Origin: Nereocystis luetkeana
Lineage: Eukaryota; Sar; Phaeophyceae; Laminariales; Laminariaceae
DNA: 64,000 nt
Reading direction: 5' to 3'
Assembly (NCBI GenBank): GCA_031213475.1
Contig: JARUPZ010000010.1
Location: 3,499,970-3,563,969 of the forward strand
The translations under genes were made by a program, and so were the position numbers. This document shows, one piece after another, positions 26,801-35,285 of the stretch; the stretch's first letter is position 1, and each line of letters begins with the position of its first letter. A model generated the notes under the pieces. It made no database searches. It was not told the origin of the DNA and worked only from the letters and a program-made list of their open reading frames with translations.

Positions 26801-29800
26801 GAAACGGCTTTAGCTGAAGATACTTCTTATGCAAGGATCGTGTATCGTGGACCACCATGCTTGTCTCTCATTGTTTTTTGCTCTGACGGAGAGTACACAA
26901 TCTGGGTGAACAACCACACCTTGGACGGGGGCATGTTTATCCTGCACGCGTTTATGACAGCCGTCACCCCCAGCTGGTCCCCGCACCGCGCCGCATGCAT
27001 GAGGATGTTCCAACCGTTGGCGGACCTCGCCCGCAACTGCTTCTCGACCTGTGGTGGTATACGCCGACCCCGGCGAGAGACAGGGGCGGGAGAGAAAATA
27101 TCGTGCAACAGTACGGGGAGGTGTACGCTTATCTTGCATGGCCGTTTCGTCGTTTGATCAGAAACCCTCGGATTCCTGAGATGCCGGGGCGGAACATGCT
27201 GGACTTGTTCTCGTAGGGCGGACAAGAACAATATGACGGGAGTCCTCGAGGAAAACTATACAGGTGCTTTACTCTTATGCTACGATAGGCGCGCGGGTCA
27301 GAGGTACCGATAATATATATATCACCAAGGTTTGTGCTCAACGTTTAGAACGGGATATGCGATATGGGCGCGCAGTTATTTTTCCTGAGGCCCCTAACTT
27401 GAGGAGGTTAATATCGGCTGAGCCGAGAGCGCGAGATAGCACATTTCGACGAGTATCGATGAGCAGAGGGAAGGCTGAAGTCTACGAGCGATGAAAATGG
27501 AGGCATGCAACGGGGGAGAAACCAAGGGACGATACCCGTGACCACGGCTTGTCCGGAAGCTCGAAAGCGCTAACCGGTGATACTAAAAACAGTTGGAACA
27601 TGCCCGGTACCAACATATAGCATGTCAAACGCTAACCTTGAGTAACATTTGAGTTGAACCCGACGAAGGGCGCCGTCACCTGCGGTAAGGTATATTTCGA
27701 AACCTGGTGAAACACGCACATCGTGTTCCAGCGATATTGTGCATGCACTGCAGCTGTTGCCTCCATTAAGGGGCCCCGTCATTTGTATTTAGTTAGGAGT
27801 GATACGACTGCTTCACCTATATCGTAGCATGCGTCAGTAAGTGTGGGATCTAGCTGGGCACCTCAGTTGAATATAATGGCCATACTCAGTATGCACCAGG
27901 GTAAGTACCCGAGAATGTACCCGGTTATGAATACACTGTTATACCCCACCGTGGCAATGACAAATAATGGAGACGAAATATTGAATAAACGCTACCGTTT
28001 TGATGTTAACTCATAGGCGTCCCCGGTGGCTTGGTAGGTGGTCCGCGTGCCTATCATAATCAAATTCGTGGGTTCAAGTCTCACCGAGTGCATGCCCGTG
28101 ACTTTTGCTTGCAAAAAATAATTTGATTAGCGGAAAGCGCGAGAGCGTGAGTTACCTACCTTCGCGTGAACATCGACGAGCAGTGGGAATGCTGAATGAA
28201 CCCTATGCGCGACAAAAAATGAAGGCACGTACCGGGAGGGAGAAGGCTGGACACCTGTGACCACGGCTTGTCCAAAAAAAGCTCGTTGGGGGTAAAACCT
28301 CCCACAAGTAAGGCTGGAAAGTGAATGTGATGTTGAAAAAAAAAAAAAAAAAAGGACTATTCATGTGTAGGACCTCTACGGTCGGGCGTTCGTCGTTTTG
28401 ACGTAAACGTTACTTCTTACTCACCGGAACCCCTCAACGGATGGTCTCACGTTGATACCGGTTGCCTTGGGGCTCGATGTCTACTTGCGCAGACCGAACA
28501 ACGGGTGGTTGGATGACGCGTGCGACGCTACGGAGTAGCACGCGTTGGTGGAAACAAACACACCTGCCTGCTGCAGCAGGCTAATAGGTGAAGACCTCTA
28601 CCGGCTACCGCTGGCGCGCTACGATGATAGAGTAATAATTCTCTAATATTATCTTCCGATACAAAATATATAATATGACAGGCGTAACCCTTCAATTTCA
28701 GAACCACCCGTAATTGCCCCATTTGCCGTGCTCACTAGGTTTCGTTAGAACCTCACTATATTTCGTTAGCACACACAGCAGGTCACGATAACTGTTCATG
28801 GAGCTAAGAATACACATTTCCTAGGGAAAACAAATACGGTTTTGGGTGGGTGTTGGAGCTCAAGTAAGGAAGGAACCTCAGAATCCTTAGGTGCTGCCCC
28901 TTGTGCACGGATCTCGGAACACTTTCATTTTTGTCGAGGTCGGTGGTGCGTGGGTGGAGTATGAAGTTGATCGAGGCAGGAGCCCCATGCTGCTACCCCT
29001 GGCAGATATTTCAGCTCGTGGGGCCATAAATGGCGCATAGCTTGCATGTTTTCTCAACGCTCGTCCGTGGGGGGGCGAGGTATCGAACCCTTTGAATGAG
29101 GTGGCTCACAACAGCTCAGCTCAGCCTCTCCTAGAGGGCAAGCATGCGTCGGGAAATTCACTATTCCGGCCATGATGAACGCTCTAGACCTGAATTTTGA
29201 TACGCCGACAACCAATTGGAATTAATTGTGGCATAGTGCTGTCATTCGTGCGGCTGGGCGAGAACCCGTCCCGGAACAACATTGCAGCATCCTCACGGTA
29301 ACATAAAAACACATTTTTCAAACCCAATGTAGAATGCTTCGGTACGTCCTCGGTCTTCGCTCGGGACGCGTCAGGCGGATCTGACCGGACACCAGTCTTC
29401 GTCGGATTTGCCGTGGTTCTTTCTCTCGCTCCTCGTCAGGTCTTGCAAATGCTCTTCGCCGCTTGAAATAGGTTCTAAACGTCTGGATCCTCCGTGAATC
29501 CTCTGGGCACGAGCTTCGCGGACATCCGATAGTCTACAGGTGGCCTAGATATGCCAGCCCACATGGTAATGTTGTGCTCCGAACCTCGGAGCCACGATGT
29601 ACGCCCTCCCTCAAATAAAACGCCACGCGTCTCACCCTCGTGGAGTGTTTTGCCTCACCCGGAAGAGTGCAGTTTTGGGGGAAATGTTTAGGCATACCGC
29701 GAGGGACAATCCCAGTGGCTGCAGTACGCAGTTATCCTAAATGTATCGACGGGAAATACAACGATACCGGGTGGATCCTCAGTCAAATAGCCTCGTCAAT

Positions 29801-32800
29801 TAGACTATACACTGAACATCCTAGTCAATCAATGACAACATATTAGTGGGTAGCCTCGTCAATCATGATACTCATTGAATAGCCTCGTCAATGAGACTAC
29901 TCCCTGAATAGCATCGTCTATCAGGCTATTCACTGAACAGCCTAGTCATTCATGCAGACTATTCTCGGCGAGGAAACCACGTTGTTTCGGCTCGATCCTG
30001 TTTGGCAGGTTGGGCTCCTCAAGTGAGCAATTACCGGTGAAAAAAGAATGTCAGGTTTTACTACGGTAGCCTGTTTCGTTCATCTGGAGTGGGTCGTAAA
30101 CACCATGGCGAGGGTGGCGCGAAGAAGCGTCTTCGATGTCAAGTCGTGTAAGGGTGAGAGATATACTGATCTTTCTCGCATAAGGAGCGTTTAGAACATA
30201 AGGCACTTCTCCAAAACGGGCATTGCCCGTTTTATCAAACCGCGCTACCCCTGTCATGGCGAGTATTGAATTAGTCGGCTGAACCGCGCTCTTCACTCAC
30301 CTCTTCCTCGGAAAAAAAACCCTGGATCGCCTCCAAAAATGCGTCGAAGGTCGCGCTTCTGCCGACGCCAGCGGCATGCACCAGCACCGTGTTTCCGCGG
30401 TAATCGATGTCGAGCAGCCGATGGTGGTGCTGATTGTGTTGGGCACAACACCGAGGTGCAATCCGTGGAGCGAGCACCATCGTAGAGTGTGTTGCTCAGT
30501 CGAAGATCAATTTTACAGGAGTGGCACTGCGTCAAATCAGTCCATCATGATATTGATGAGTTTTGCCCCACTCGGACGAGGCGAGCAGCATGCCCATCAC
30601 ATTTCCTGGGGCGAGGCCCATTACAGCGTTCACCGCGCCATCCTGTGGGTACTCGTCAATCGTGTGCATTAGGCTGCTTCATGTTGACGATCTCGTGTCG
30701 TGAACGTTTAATCCCGTCATAAATATTGCTCAAACTAAGGATTCTGTGTTTGGCGTAAGACACCCCCGAGTAAACAACCAAATATAGACAACCACCGTAA
30801 GATGGAAAAAAAGTGATCAATGCTTTCTTTCACTTTGCTCCACCACACACCTGGTTATTATGTCGCACAGGACCACACCATCGCAAAATACCACGCCGGG
30901 CGATATACTAGGGAAAGAGTCGGACAAATATTGCCCGTGGGGAGGTTTATCCGCCCCAGGAGGGCCACACGGACATACCTTGGCTAACCTGATCCGACGC
31001 AAGACGGCCCGAATGATCGGCACCATTCCGCTTTCCGCCGCCACCATAGCAAGTGTCATGCCCCAATTGTCCTTCTGCGTCAGTTGCCTTGTGCCGAGCT
31101 CCACCGCTGAATATTTTCGCCCCTTTCCGACGCGCGGAAGAACGCCCACTACTACGTGAGGAGGCTGCAGGATAGGCATCAAACCACAAGCACTACCCTC
31201 TTCCGCTCGATAGTTTCCGACCGGACATTGACTGCTGTGCCTACCGTTGTATCTACTGACTGATCTATCTACTGCTCTAGCTACTAATGGTGGATGTCGT
31301 TTTGTTTTCACGGTGATGACATGTATGTATGTGCCTGCTGCTGACGATGTAGCTTCTCGCGCTCACTTTGCTGAGGTTCTTGGTGATGATGAGTGATTGG
31401 ATGCTCGTGGCGAGATTGAAGGCAGAAGCATCCGTACTACTCCGGGTGCGAGAAGAGCTCATAGTTACTGGAACACACAAGAGGCTGGGTGGGGTGCGCT
31501 TACTTACGCGTTACTACACCATCCGTGAAGGCATGGGGTGGGTGCGATGCACTTCAGTGTGATGGGACTGAGGAACATATTAGATGTATTTTTGTGTGTT
31601 TGTAGCGACACCTCGGTGGGGTAAAGTAGTAATTCGTACTACTTCATTTCCAGCCTCGATATATCTAAAGCGGGGATCTTTGCCACGACCTCCATTTTTA
31701 CTCGTCCCCGGTGGTCGATGGGCTGATACACTACCGCAGTGAACTGCACCATCAAGTTCGGGTCTTCACAACCTTGGGTGGCCGCCTGAACCTCCTGTCC
31801 TCACTTTTCTCATTGCCACGATCCATCGCACAGCCGTTTGTTGCTGTAGTGCGCGGTTACAAGACATGGGCCCCAGAATAAGTTGCTCTCGGGGCAGAGA
31901 AATGTAGTGGGAGGAATACCCCCCCCCCCCCCCCCCAAACAAACAAAATCACTACCGTAGAGTGCGGGTTGAGTTTGCAACCAGAACCCGCCCTTGATCG
32001 CAGAACCGAATCAGAAACAACCTCTTGCGCGCCTACTGTGTGTGCACCACAGAGCCGACGTACGTGGCTTGCCAAACTCGGCCAAGTTCGCAACTAACTC
32101 TACACGTTCATGATTATTGAAGGAAAGAATTGCACATCAACGCTCACAACTCACCGCTCGTTTGACGATGGCACGATCGACGGCGTGCATGACGGCTGTG
32201 AATAGGGCGAAGTCTCCAGAGGCCGCCGCGGCCATCAGGGGCGTCCTGAGAAAATGCTCGTTCCTCATGCTCTGGGAAAGGATGCTCTCGGGGCATTTCA
32301 AGAGCCCTTCCGCCAGTTTCACCCGAATCTGATAACCAAAGGCACAGTAGAGCCATTGATTACTCTTCGAGCCTCTCCATTTGTTCTACGTGACACTTTC
32401 TACTTTTATGGGGGATGGTTTCTTTGACAAATACTTTCACTACGTTACCATTGCGGTGCAAGTGGGAAACAGAGGCTCTGAATGGGTACCGGCCTATTCG
32501 GAATTTGGAAGCCAGTGGCTTTGTACGTTTCGGCCTGTTGGCCATACATAGCAAAAACACTGTCAGAGCCTATAAACCGGCAACTGACCAATGCCTATTA
32601 TCACATTAAAGCCTTTTTTTCAAATCATCCCTTTCACTTCCAGGTTAACTCGTAGTAATAATAGGAGATTTAACCTCAGCGGTCTTCTTCTGGACAAGCC
32701 GTGGTCACCGGTGGCGTCGCTTCCCCCCTCCGGTACGTGCCTATATTATTGTCGAGCATAGGGTTCAGCATTCCCACTGCTCGTTGGTTTCATCGGATGT

Positions 32801-34417
32801 AACTGACTGCTTTCGCGCTTTCCGCCAATCATTGTGTATGCAAGAAAAAGTCCTTACGAATATGCTCGCCGTGAGACTTGAACCCACACGATTGATGTTG
32901 CACGGACCACCTACCAAGCTACCGGCGACGCCGGCTCGCTGGGCACTCGAAACTTCATGTACTTTGTCTCCGGAATGAGCGCGCGGTCCAATGAATTTAA
33001 GCCATAAATTGTGGTACTCTCTATGCTGACGGCTCGTCTTTGGAGATTCCAAAACGCTTCCCCCCAAACTCAGCCATAGGTCAAAAGTTACTGCGAAACG
33101 TGTGCAACGCCCTGTATATGCTATACCTGGCACAACAACCCCTGACATTCGCTACTGTATACACCGACAAATATATATACTCCTGTATATGGGGCCACAG
33201 ACGCCGCGCTCCCCCCAGAATAAAACGCCTGTTGTAACATTGAACACGCGCTACCCTGTCCAGTGTCGCAGAACACCCACGCTCATTCCGTGGGAGCCGC
33301 AGATCAGGACCACTTAGTCTGAGCATAACGCTTGAAGGCGCGTGGTAACACCTTAACTACTATATCGGCCTTTTGGCACTGTGGACCCGGTAGCATGGTT
33401 TTCAACCATACCATCCACAGGTCAAAAGGGTGCTATCCATATTGAAACCATCCTGGAGCAGCCATGTGCATGGATGGGCTACTGTACAGGACTGGGTGCC
33501 ACAGCCGCGTCGCCGACAAGCACTATTTCACGGTCCCAATTTCGTGTGTAGGTACAACTGTGTATACTTACGGGTAGTGTAGTCCCCCGACGAGAGAGCC
33601 TTCCGTCTTTGCTATTACGGGGGACCATAGTTAATAGGACCAAATATTGTTAGTAAAAATGGTTAAATATACAGGGTTTTAGGTCCTATTAACTATGGTC
33701 CCCCGTAATAGGCTGCCGTTCTCATAAGGCACGAGTTCTTTATTGCTGTAGGATCGCTTGATTGTTACTGTAGGCTCGCTTGTTTATAAATGTCGCGTTC
33801 ACACTAACAGCACGCACTTCGTTTTCGTGGGCACCTTCGAGTGTATTGGGCATTCGTCGAAACTACGAGTACGCACGCCCTATATCCCGTCCAGCTTTTC
33901 ACGATACACACATACATACATACGAACAGACAGCAGCTAGCGTAAACGTATCCAAAGCAAGGTGCAGGGGGCACTTCGACTCCCGCACGCATTGCGATGC
34001 ATAGGGCACAGAACAAATTGACTTCAACCGTGATTTTCGAATATTTCGCTATCCCGAAAGAGCGGTTTCAGCTACGAAAAGGGCGTCGTTAGGCACAGTT
34101 ACTAGTTTTTCGTTCACCGTACTAAACACTAGCCGTAAACCCACGCCCAGATATCTTGTCCGGTATCACGCGATATATATGCACACAGCAGTAGGTAGGC
34201 CGCCACATCGGGCAACGGAACATAAGGCACCTTGGGACGCCGAAGTCACCGCAGCAGGTTTCCTTCAAACGGGACCCCTATCGTATCATGTACACCGTTC
34301 TCCTTTCACCTCGTCGACCGTGCCCGATTCGACCATGCGGATGACGTCATCAGACCACTTCCCCTGGCTGGCGCTGTCTTGCCGGCTCAACGAGGAGGGT
34401 TCCTGGGGGGCATCCAT
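14795..34417 (-). CDS. Ankyrin-like-repeat, multi-pass membrane protein gene (12 exons, about 751 aa)
   Basis: Exons in order: 34417-34310, 32328-32155, 31164-30979, 30429-30301, 27048-26920, 24335-23805, 22922-22794, 21608-21489, 19685-19608, 18728-18342, 15847-15655 and 14887-14795. All internal junctions have GT..AG, and phases agree throughout (0, except phase 2 between the last long exons). Residues 1-36 are a polar N-terminus. Residues 37-502 hold seven degenerate ankyrin-like helix-turn-helix units with the signature G-x3-L-M-H-A-A-x-S-G. Residues 503-528 are a charged linker. From about 535 there are membrane segments (FIIWYFLVILGFG; ALILLLVLTAVAPLL; ALAVATIVIPGL). Ankyrin arrays in front of membrane helices occur in TRP-type channels and plant ACD6-like proteins, but no channel signature is visible, so the function is unknown. 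One exon has a one-base frame offset. The last exon is uncertain. Confidence 0.75.
15655..15847 (-). CDS. Ankyrin/membrane gene, exon 11 (membrane segments)
   Basis: Acceptor CACCGTCCTCAG|GCATTC, donor AAG|GTAACTTC, 193 nt, phase 2 in, phase 0 out. Reads MTNLLSAPAIFFWGVG, then the helix AAALAVATIVIPGLDAFF, ending VEQWFDK. Third positions are almost all C or G. Open frames on the opposite strand and in the next frame are shadows. Confidence 0.7.
16324..16643. repeat. Two diverged direct copies of a roughly 47 bp motif, 272 bp apart
   Basis: 16324-16371 and 16597-16643 share GGCTTAGRTTGGGTAGGCGA and end CCCAA after a pyrimidine-rich stretch. Each is weakly dyad-symmetric (TTGGG…CCCAA). Between them, 16428-16446 forms a perfect T-arm-like hairpin (GTGAG-TTCGAAT-CTCAC) followed by GTCCACC, which resembles the 3' half of a tRNA; no matching 5' half is present. 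Confidence 0.4.
17495..17650. other. GC-rich block with adjoining hairpins
   Basis: Contains CCCCTTCGGGGGG (about 17537) and TTGGCTGGCTCCGCTAGCCAA (about 17623), both good stem-loops, inside an intron of the ankyrin/membrane gene. It might be a structured RNA or the remains of a fold-back element; no known family is recognised. Confidence 0.3.
17765..18320. repeat. Degenerate 16-20 bp minisatellite in an intron
   Basis: About 25-30 units around CATACCGCACTGTACGAG, best preserved at 18040-18290 and more worn to the left. It lies in the intron between exons 11 and 10 of the ankyrin/membrane gene, ending just before the exon 10 donor. The unit being mostly 18 bp keeps frames open on both strands and produces spurious six-residue-repeat proteins. 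Confidence 0.8.
18342..18728 (-). CDS. Ankyrin/membrane gene, exon 10, two membrane segments and a one-base frame offset
   Basis: Acceptor ATACCGTAG|CGTGCG, donor AG|GTGAGACAG. The first frame gives RAPLWS and the membrane helix FIIWYFLVILGFGTIM, then a soluble loop (DSDLVLMRDLLLATHTARD). After the run of five T on this strand (18482-18486) the frame with high G/C third positions is shifted by one base. It gives LLLPETGKNGDG and a second helix, ALILLLVLTAVAPLL. That second frame ends in phase 2, exactly what exon 11 requires. One extra T in the run is the simplest explanation (assembly error or allele). A 43-nt intron with GT..AG ends, or a real frameshift, are the alternatives. Confidence 0.68.
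19608..19685 (-). CDS. Ankyrin/membrane gene, exon 9 (linker)
   Basis: Acceptor CGCGCCCGCAG|AAATCG, donor GTG|GTGAGACG, 78 nt (26 codons), phase 0. Charged linker KSIADDERSS, then IQSFIPGKLIV leading into the membrane part. Confidence 0.72.
21489..21608 (-). CDS. Ankyrin/membrane gene, exon 8
   Basis: Acceptor AACACGCAG|ACTAAC, donor AAG|GTGTGTGG, 120 nt (40 codons), phase 0. The unit is weak (VDYEDNTQSIMESALDLA), as expected of a capping repeat. Confidence 0.75.
21759..21790. repeat. Poly-G tract
   Basis: About 30 G residues broken by two A, just upstream of exon 8 of the ankyrin/membrane gene as transcribed (about 150 bp inside the preceding intron). Confidence 0.95.
22003..22072 (-). mobile_element. 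MITE family B fragment
   Basis: Shares the family's inner right part on the minus strand: a TGGCACCTTT block, TTTCTGTATGACGAGG and TTCCTCGACCC-like sequence followed by GTCG. Truncated on both sides. Confidence 0.45.
22794..22922 (-). CDS. Ankyrin/membrane gene, exon 7
   Basis: Acceptor TACGCACCAG|ATCCGG, donor GAG|GTCAGTCC, 129 nt (43 codons), phase 0. Unit DTWGRNILIHAVQSGR, then VFEAAFNAMREH. The same exon length recurs in exons 4, 5 and 7. Confidence 0.83.
23805..24335 (-). CDS. Ankyrin/membrane gene, exon 6 (long, disordered insert)
   Basis: Acceptor AAACCTTAG|GTGAGA, donor CAG|GTCAGT, 531 nt (177 codons), phase 0. It opens with the unit DGDGMTFLMHAASGST. A low-complexity region of about 120 residues rich in Ser, Gly, Asp, Arg and Pro follows. 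The exon ends with a second half-unit, DPSLVVFKTAWAMVEE. The ankyrin unit therefore appears split by a large loop, unlike the other exons. Confidence 0.78.
25385..25495 (+). mobile_element. MITE family B, short internally deleted copy
   Basis: Has the family's AGTTCCTCACTGCCCTTGAG block and the right end GAAGGTGCTGCCCCTGTCGC, but lacks the roughly 130 bp between them seen in full copies. Confidence 0.45.
26190..26301 (-). mobile_element. MITE family A copy (intronic)
   Basis: Ends GGGACCATAGTTAA and TTAACTATGGTCCCCC, a long terminal inverted repeat, with an interior in the CTATGGTATACATAAAAACC orientation. Lies in intron 5 of the ankyrin/membrane gene, 80 bp from a family B copy. Confidence 0.8.
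26383..26632 (-). mobile_element. MITE family B copy (intronic)
   Basis: Starts GTTCAACGATAGAGGTAGCA and ends with AACCTCTGTCATAGAGCGAC, the family's inverted ends. Interior keeps TTTTGCTGAAGTCAGTGTTC and the GGTATGGAACACCTTAAGTA block. Confidence 0.75.
26920..27048 (-). CDS. Ankyrin/membrane gene, exon 5
   Basis: Acceptor TACCACCACAG|GTCGAG, donor AAG|GTGTGGTT, again exactly 129 nt (43 codons), phase 0. Unit ANGWNILMHAARCGD, the closest to the consensus in this gene. Confidence 0.82.
27414..27570 (+). mobile_element. SINE family 1, 5'-truncated fragment
   Basis: Shares GAGAGCGCGAGA, CGATGAGCAGAGGGAAGGCT and TGACCACGGCTTGTCC with the full copies at 28 and 57 kb, but lacks the tRNA-like head. 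Confidence 0.65.
28016..28353 (+). mobile_element. tRNA-derived SINE, family 1, copy with A18 tail
   Basis: The head holds an A-box-like TGGCTTGGTAGG (28027-28038) and a B-box GGTTCAAGTC (28071-28080), the internal RNA polymerase III promoter of a tRNA. A roughly 240 bp unrelated body follows (AGCGCGAGAGCGTGAGTTAC; TGACCACGGCTTGTCC), then a run of 18 A. It lies in intron 4 of the ankyrin/membrane gene. Tail length suggests fairly recent insertion; no clear target-site duplication was found. Confidence 0.85.
29775..29962. repeat. Minisatellite, period about 30-33 bp
   Basis: Five to six units around TAGCCTCGTCAATCAGACTA followed by TTCACTGAA, diverged by several changes each, in intron 4 of the ankyrin/membrane gene. 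Confidence 0.85.
30301..30429 (-). CDS. Ankyrin/membrane gene, exon 4
   Basis: Acceptor CACAATCAG|CACCAC, donor GAG|GTGAGTGAAG, exactly 129 nt (43 codons), phase 0. Unit DYRGNTVLVHAAGVGR. Confidence 0.82.
30979..31164 (-). CDS. Ankyrin/membrane gene, exon 3
   Basis: Acceptor TATCCTGCAG|CCTCCT, donor AAG|GTATGTCC, 62 codons, phase 0. Ankyrin-like unit DNWGMTLAMVAAESGM followed by IIRAVLRRIR. The first 25 residues are less certain, because an acceptor nearer the repeat is possible. Confidence 0.75.
31919..31936. repeat. Poly-C tract (about 18)
   Basis: Uninterrupted C run in intron 2 of the ankyrin/membrane gene, flanked by AAACAAACAAA. Confidence 0.95.
32155..32328 (-). CDS. Ankyrin/membrane gene, exon 2
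   Basis: Acceptor TTATCAG|ATTCGG, donor GCG|GTGAGTTG, 58 codons, phase 0 at both ends. Carries a clear ankyrin-like unit, RTPLMAAAASGDFALF, and ends DRAIVKRA. Confidence 0.8.
32613..32942 (-). mobile_element. tRNA-derived SINE, family 1, minus-strand copy
   Basis: Reverse complement begins GGCGTCGCCGGTAGCTTGGT and has the B-box GGGTTCAAGTCTCAC, the body motif GAGCAGTGGGAATGCTGAAC, TGACCACGGCTTGTCC and a short A7 tail at 32613-32620. Intron 1 of the ankyrin/membrane gene, antisense to the other copies but sense to the gene. Confidence 0.85.
33369..33432. other. Long two-part hairpin
   Basis: CCTTTTGGCACTGTGGA pairs with TCCACAGGTCAAAAGG, and the loop itself holds GCATGGTT/AACCAT. This makes a nearly perfect 60 bp stem-loop in intron 1 of the ankyrin/membrane gene. 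It could be a very small fold-back element or a structured intronic RNA. Confidence 0.6.
33614..33709 (+). mobile_element. MITE family A copy
   Basis: TTACGGGGGACCATAGTTAA at the left and its inverse at the right, flanked by TA on both sides. The interior is a shortened version of AAATATTGTTAGTAAAAATG. Intron 1 of the ankyrin/membrane gene. Confidence 0.9.
34310..34417 (-). CDS. Ankyrin/membrane gene, exon 1 (start)
   Basis: Starts at ATG 34417 (MDAPQEPSSLSRQDSASQGK) and runs 36 codons to the donor GAG|GTGAAAGG in phase 0. It ends with VIRMVESGTVDE, the first half-helix typical of the start of an ankyrin array. The ATG was chosen because the upstream open frame has no other Met and lacks protein character. 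A TATA-like CGTATATTTCC lies about 80 bp upstream on this strand. Confidence 0.65.
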
Positions 34418-34579
34418 CGTCCACCGAGACGGGAAGCGTACAGTGGCAACACCGCAGGAGCGATCGAAAAGCACGATTCACATGCCATGTATAGGAAATA
34501 TACGCGCACGCGTGAAGAGTCATGGTAGGTAGTATGCGTCGTTAGGCTGGGGCTCGGGCGTATGGAACAACAGAAGCTA

Positions 34580-34623
<44 letters not shown>

Positions 34624-34624
34624 G
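34580..34624. repeat. CTG trinucleotide repeat, about 14 units
   Basis: Pure CTG (CAG on the minus strand) 165 bp upstream of the ankyrin/membrane gene start and 5 bp from a family A MITE. Confidence 0.97.
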
Positions 34625-34628
34625 CACT

Positions 34629-34735
34629 ATTACGGGGGGCCAAAGTTAACAGGACCAAATATTGTTAGTAAAAATGGTTAAACATATAGGTTTTTATGTT
34701 TACCATAGGTCCTGTTAACTATGGTCCCCCGTAAT
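34629..34735 (+). mobile_element. MITE family A copy
   Basis: ATTACGGGGGGCCAAAGTTA at left, its inverse GTTAACTATGGTCCCCCGTA at right, interior TTGTTAGTAAAAATGGTTAA and GGTTTTTATGTTTACCATAG. About 215 bp upstream of the ankyrin/membrane gene start. Confidence 0.92.
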
Positions 34736-35064
34736 AACAAGAAGGGGCGTAAGAAGAGTGGAAAGGGATAGAAGCACGCGCATGTATGTGTCACAGAGTA
34801 CCTTCTGCTGTATGCTCTGCTGTGTCTTGTAGTTTTTGTTCTGATCTTTCTGATCGATACCGGGTACGTTGTTTCCCTTTCCTTTATCCATTTTGTTTCA
34901 AAATAATAGCAGGTACATACTCACAACAGCAGCTAGCTCGAGAAATTAATTCACCGCCTCGGAGGTAGAAAACAGTCACCGAGATTGGTTCGCATTATAC
35001 TCAAGGATTTCATTCGTCAGTTCACTCAAAGAGGCGTGTTACCGTAGAGCTTGGCCCTATATGT

Positions 35065-35285
35065 TATGAGGCTGCTCACTTAAGGAGCTCCAAACCTCAA
35101 CCGAAAACTGACCTCAGCAGAAGAAATATAACTGCATCCCCATGAATAATGCCAAGACCCAAGTATAAAAAAACAACATTTTTCGCAACAAGACTGGCAC
35201 TCCGACGACTTGGGGTTCAGGAACCCCTTCGTTCAGAAAATATCTCAGCTGAAAAGTGCTATCTCTATCGTAGAACGCGTCCAAA
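35065..35285 (+). mobile_element. MITE family B copy
   Basis: Contains GAGGCTGCTCACTTAAGGAG, AAACTGACCTCAGCAGAA and the right end TATCTCTATCGTAGAACGCG. The left inverted end (about 30 bp) is worn. Confidence 0.8.

Noticed and set aside
29060-29110. B-box-like GGTTCGATACC on the minus strand
   Set aside because: The T-arm does not pair and no A-box or acceptor stem is present, so not a tRNA.
33355-33385. U2 snRNA-like CGGCCTTTTGGC
   Set aside because: Only this short word matches; the rest folds as an unrelated hairpin.
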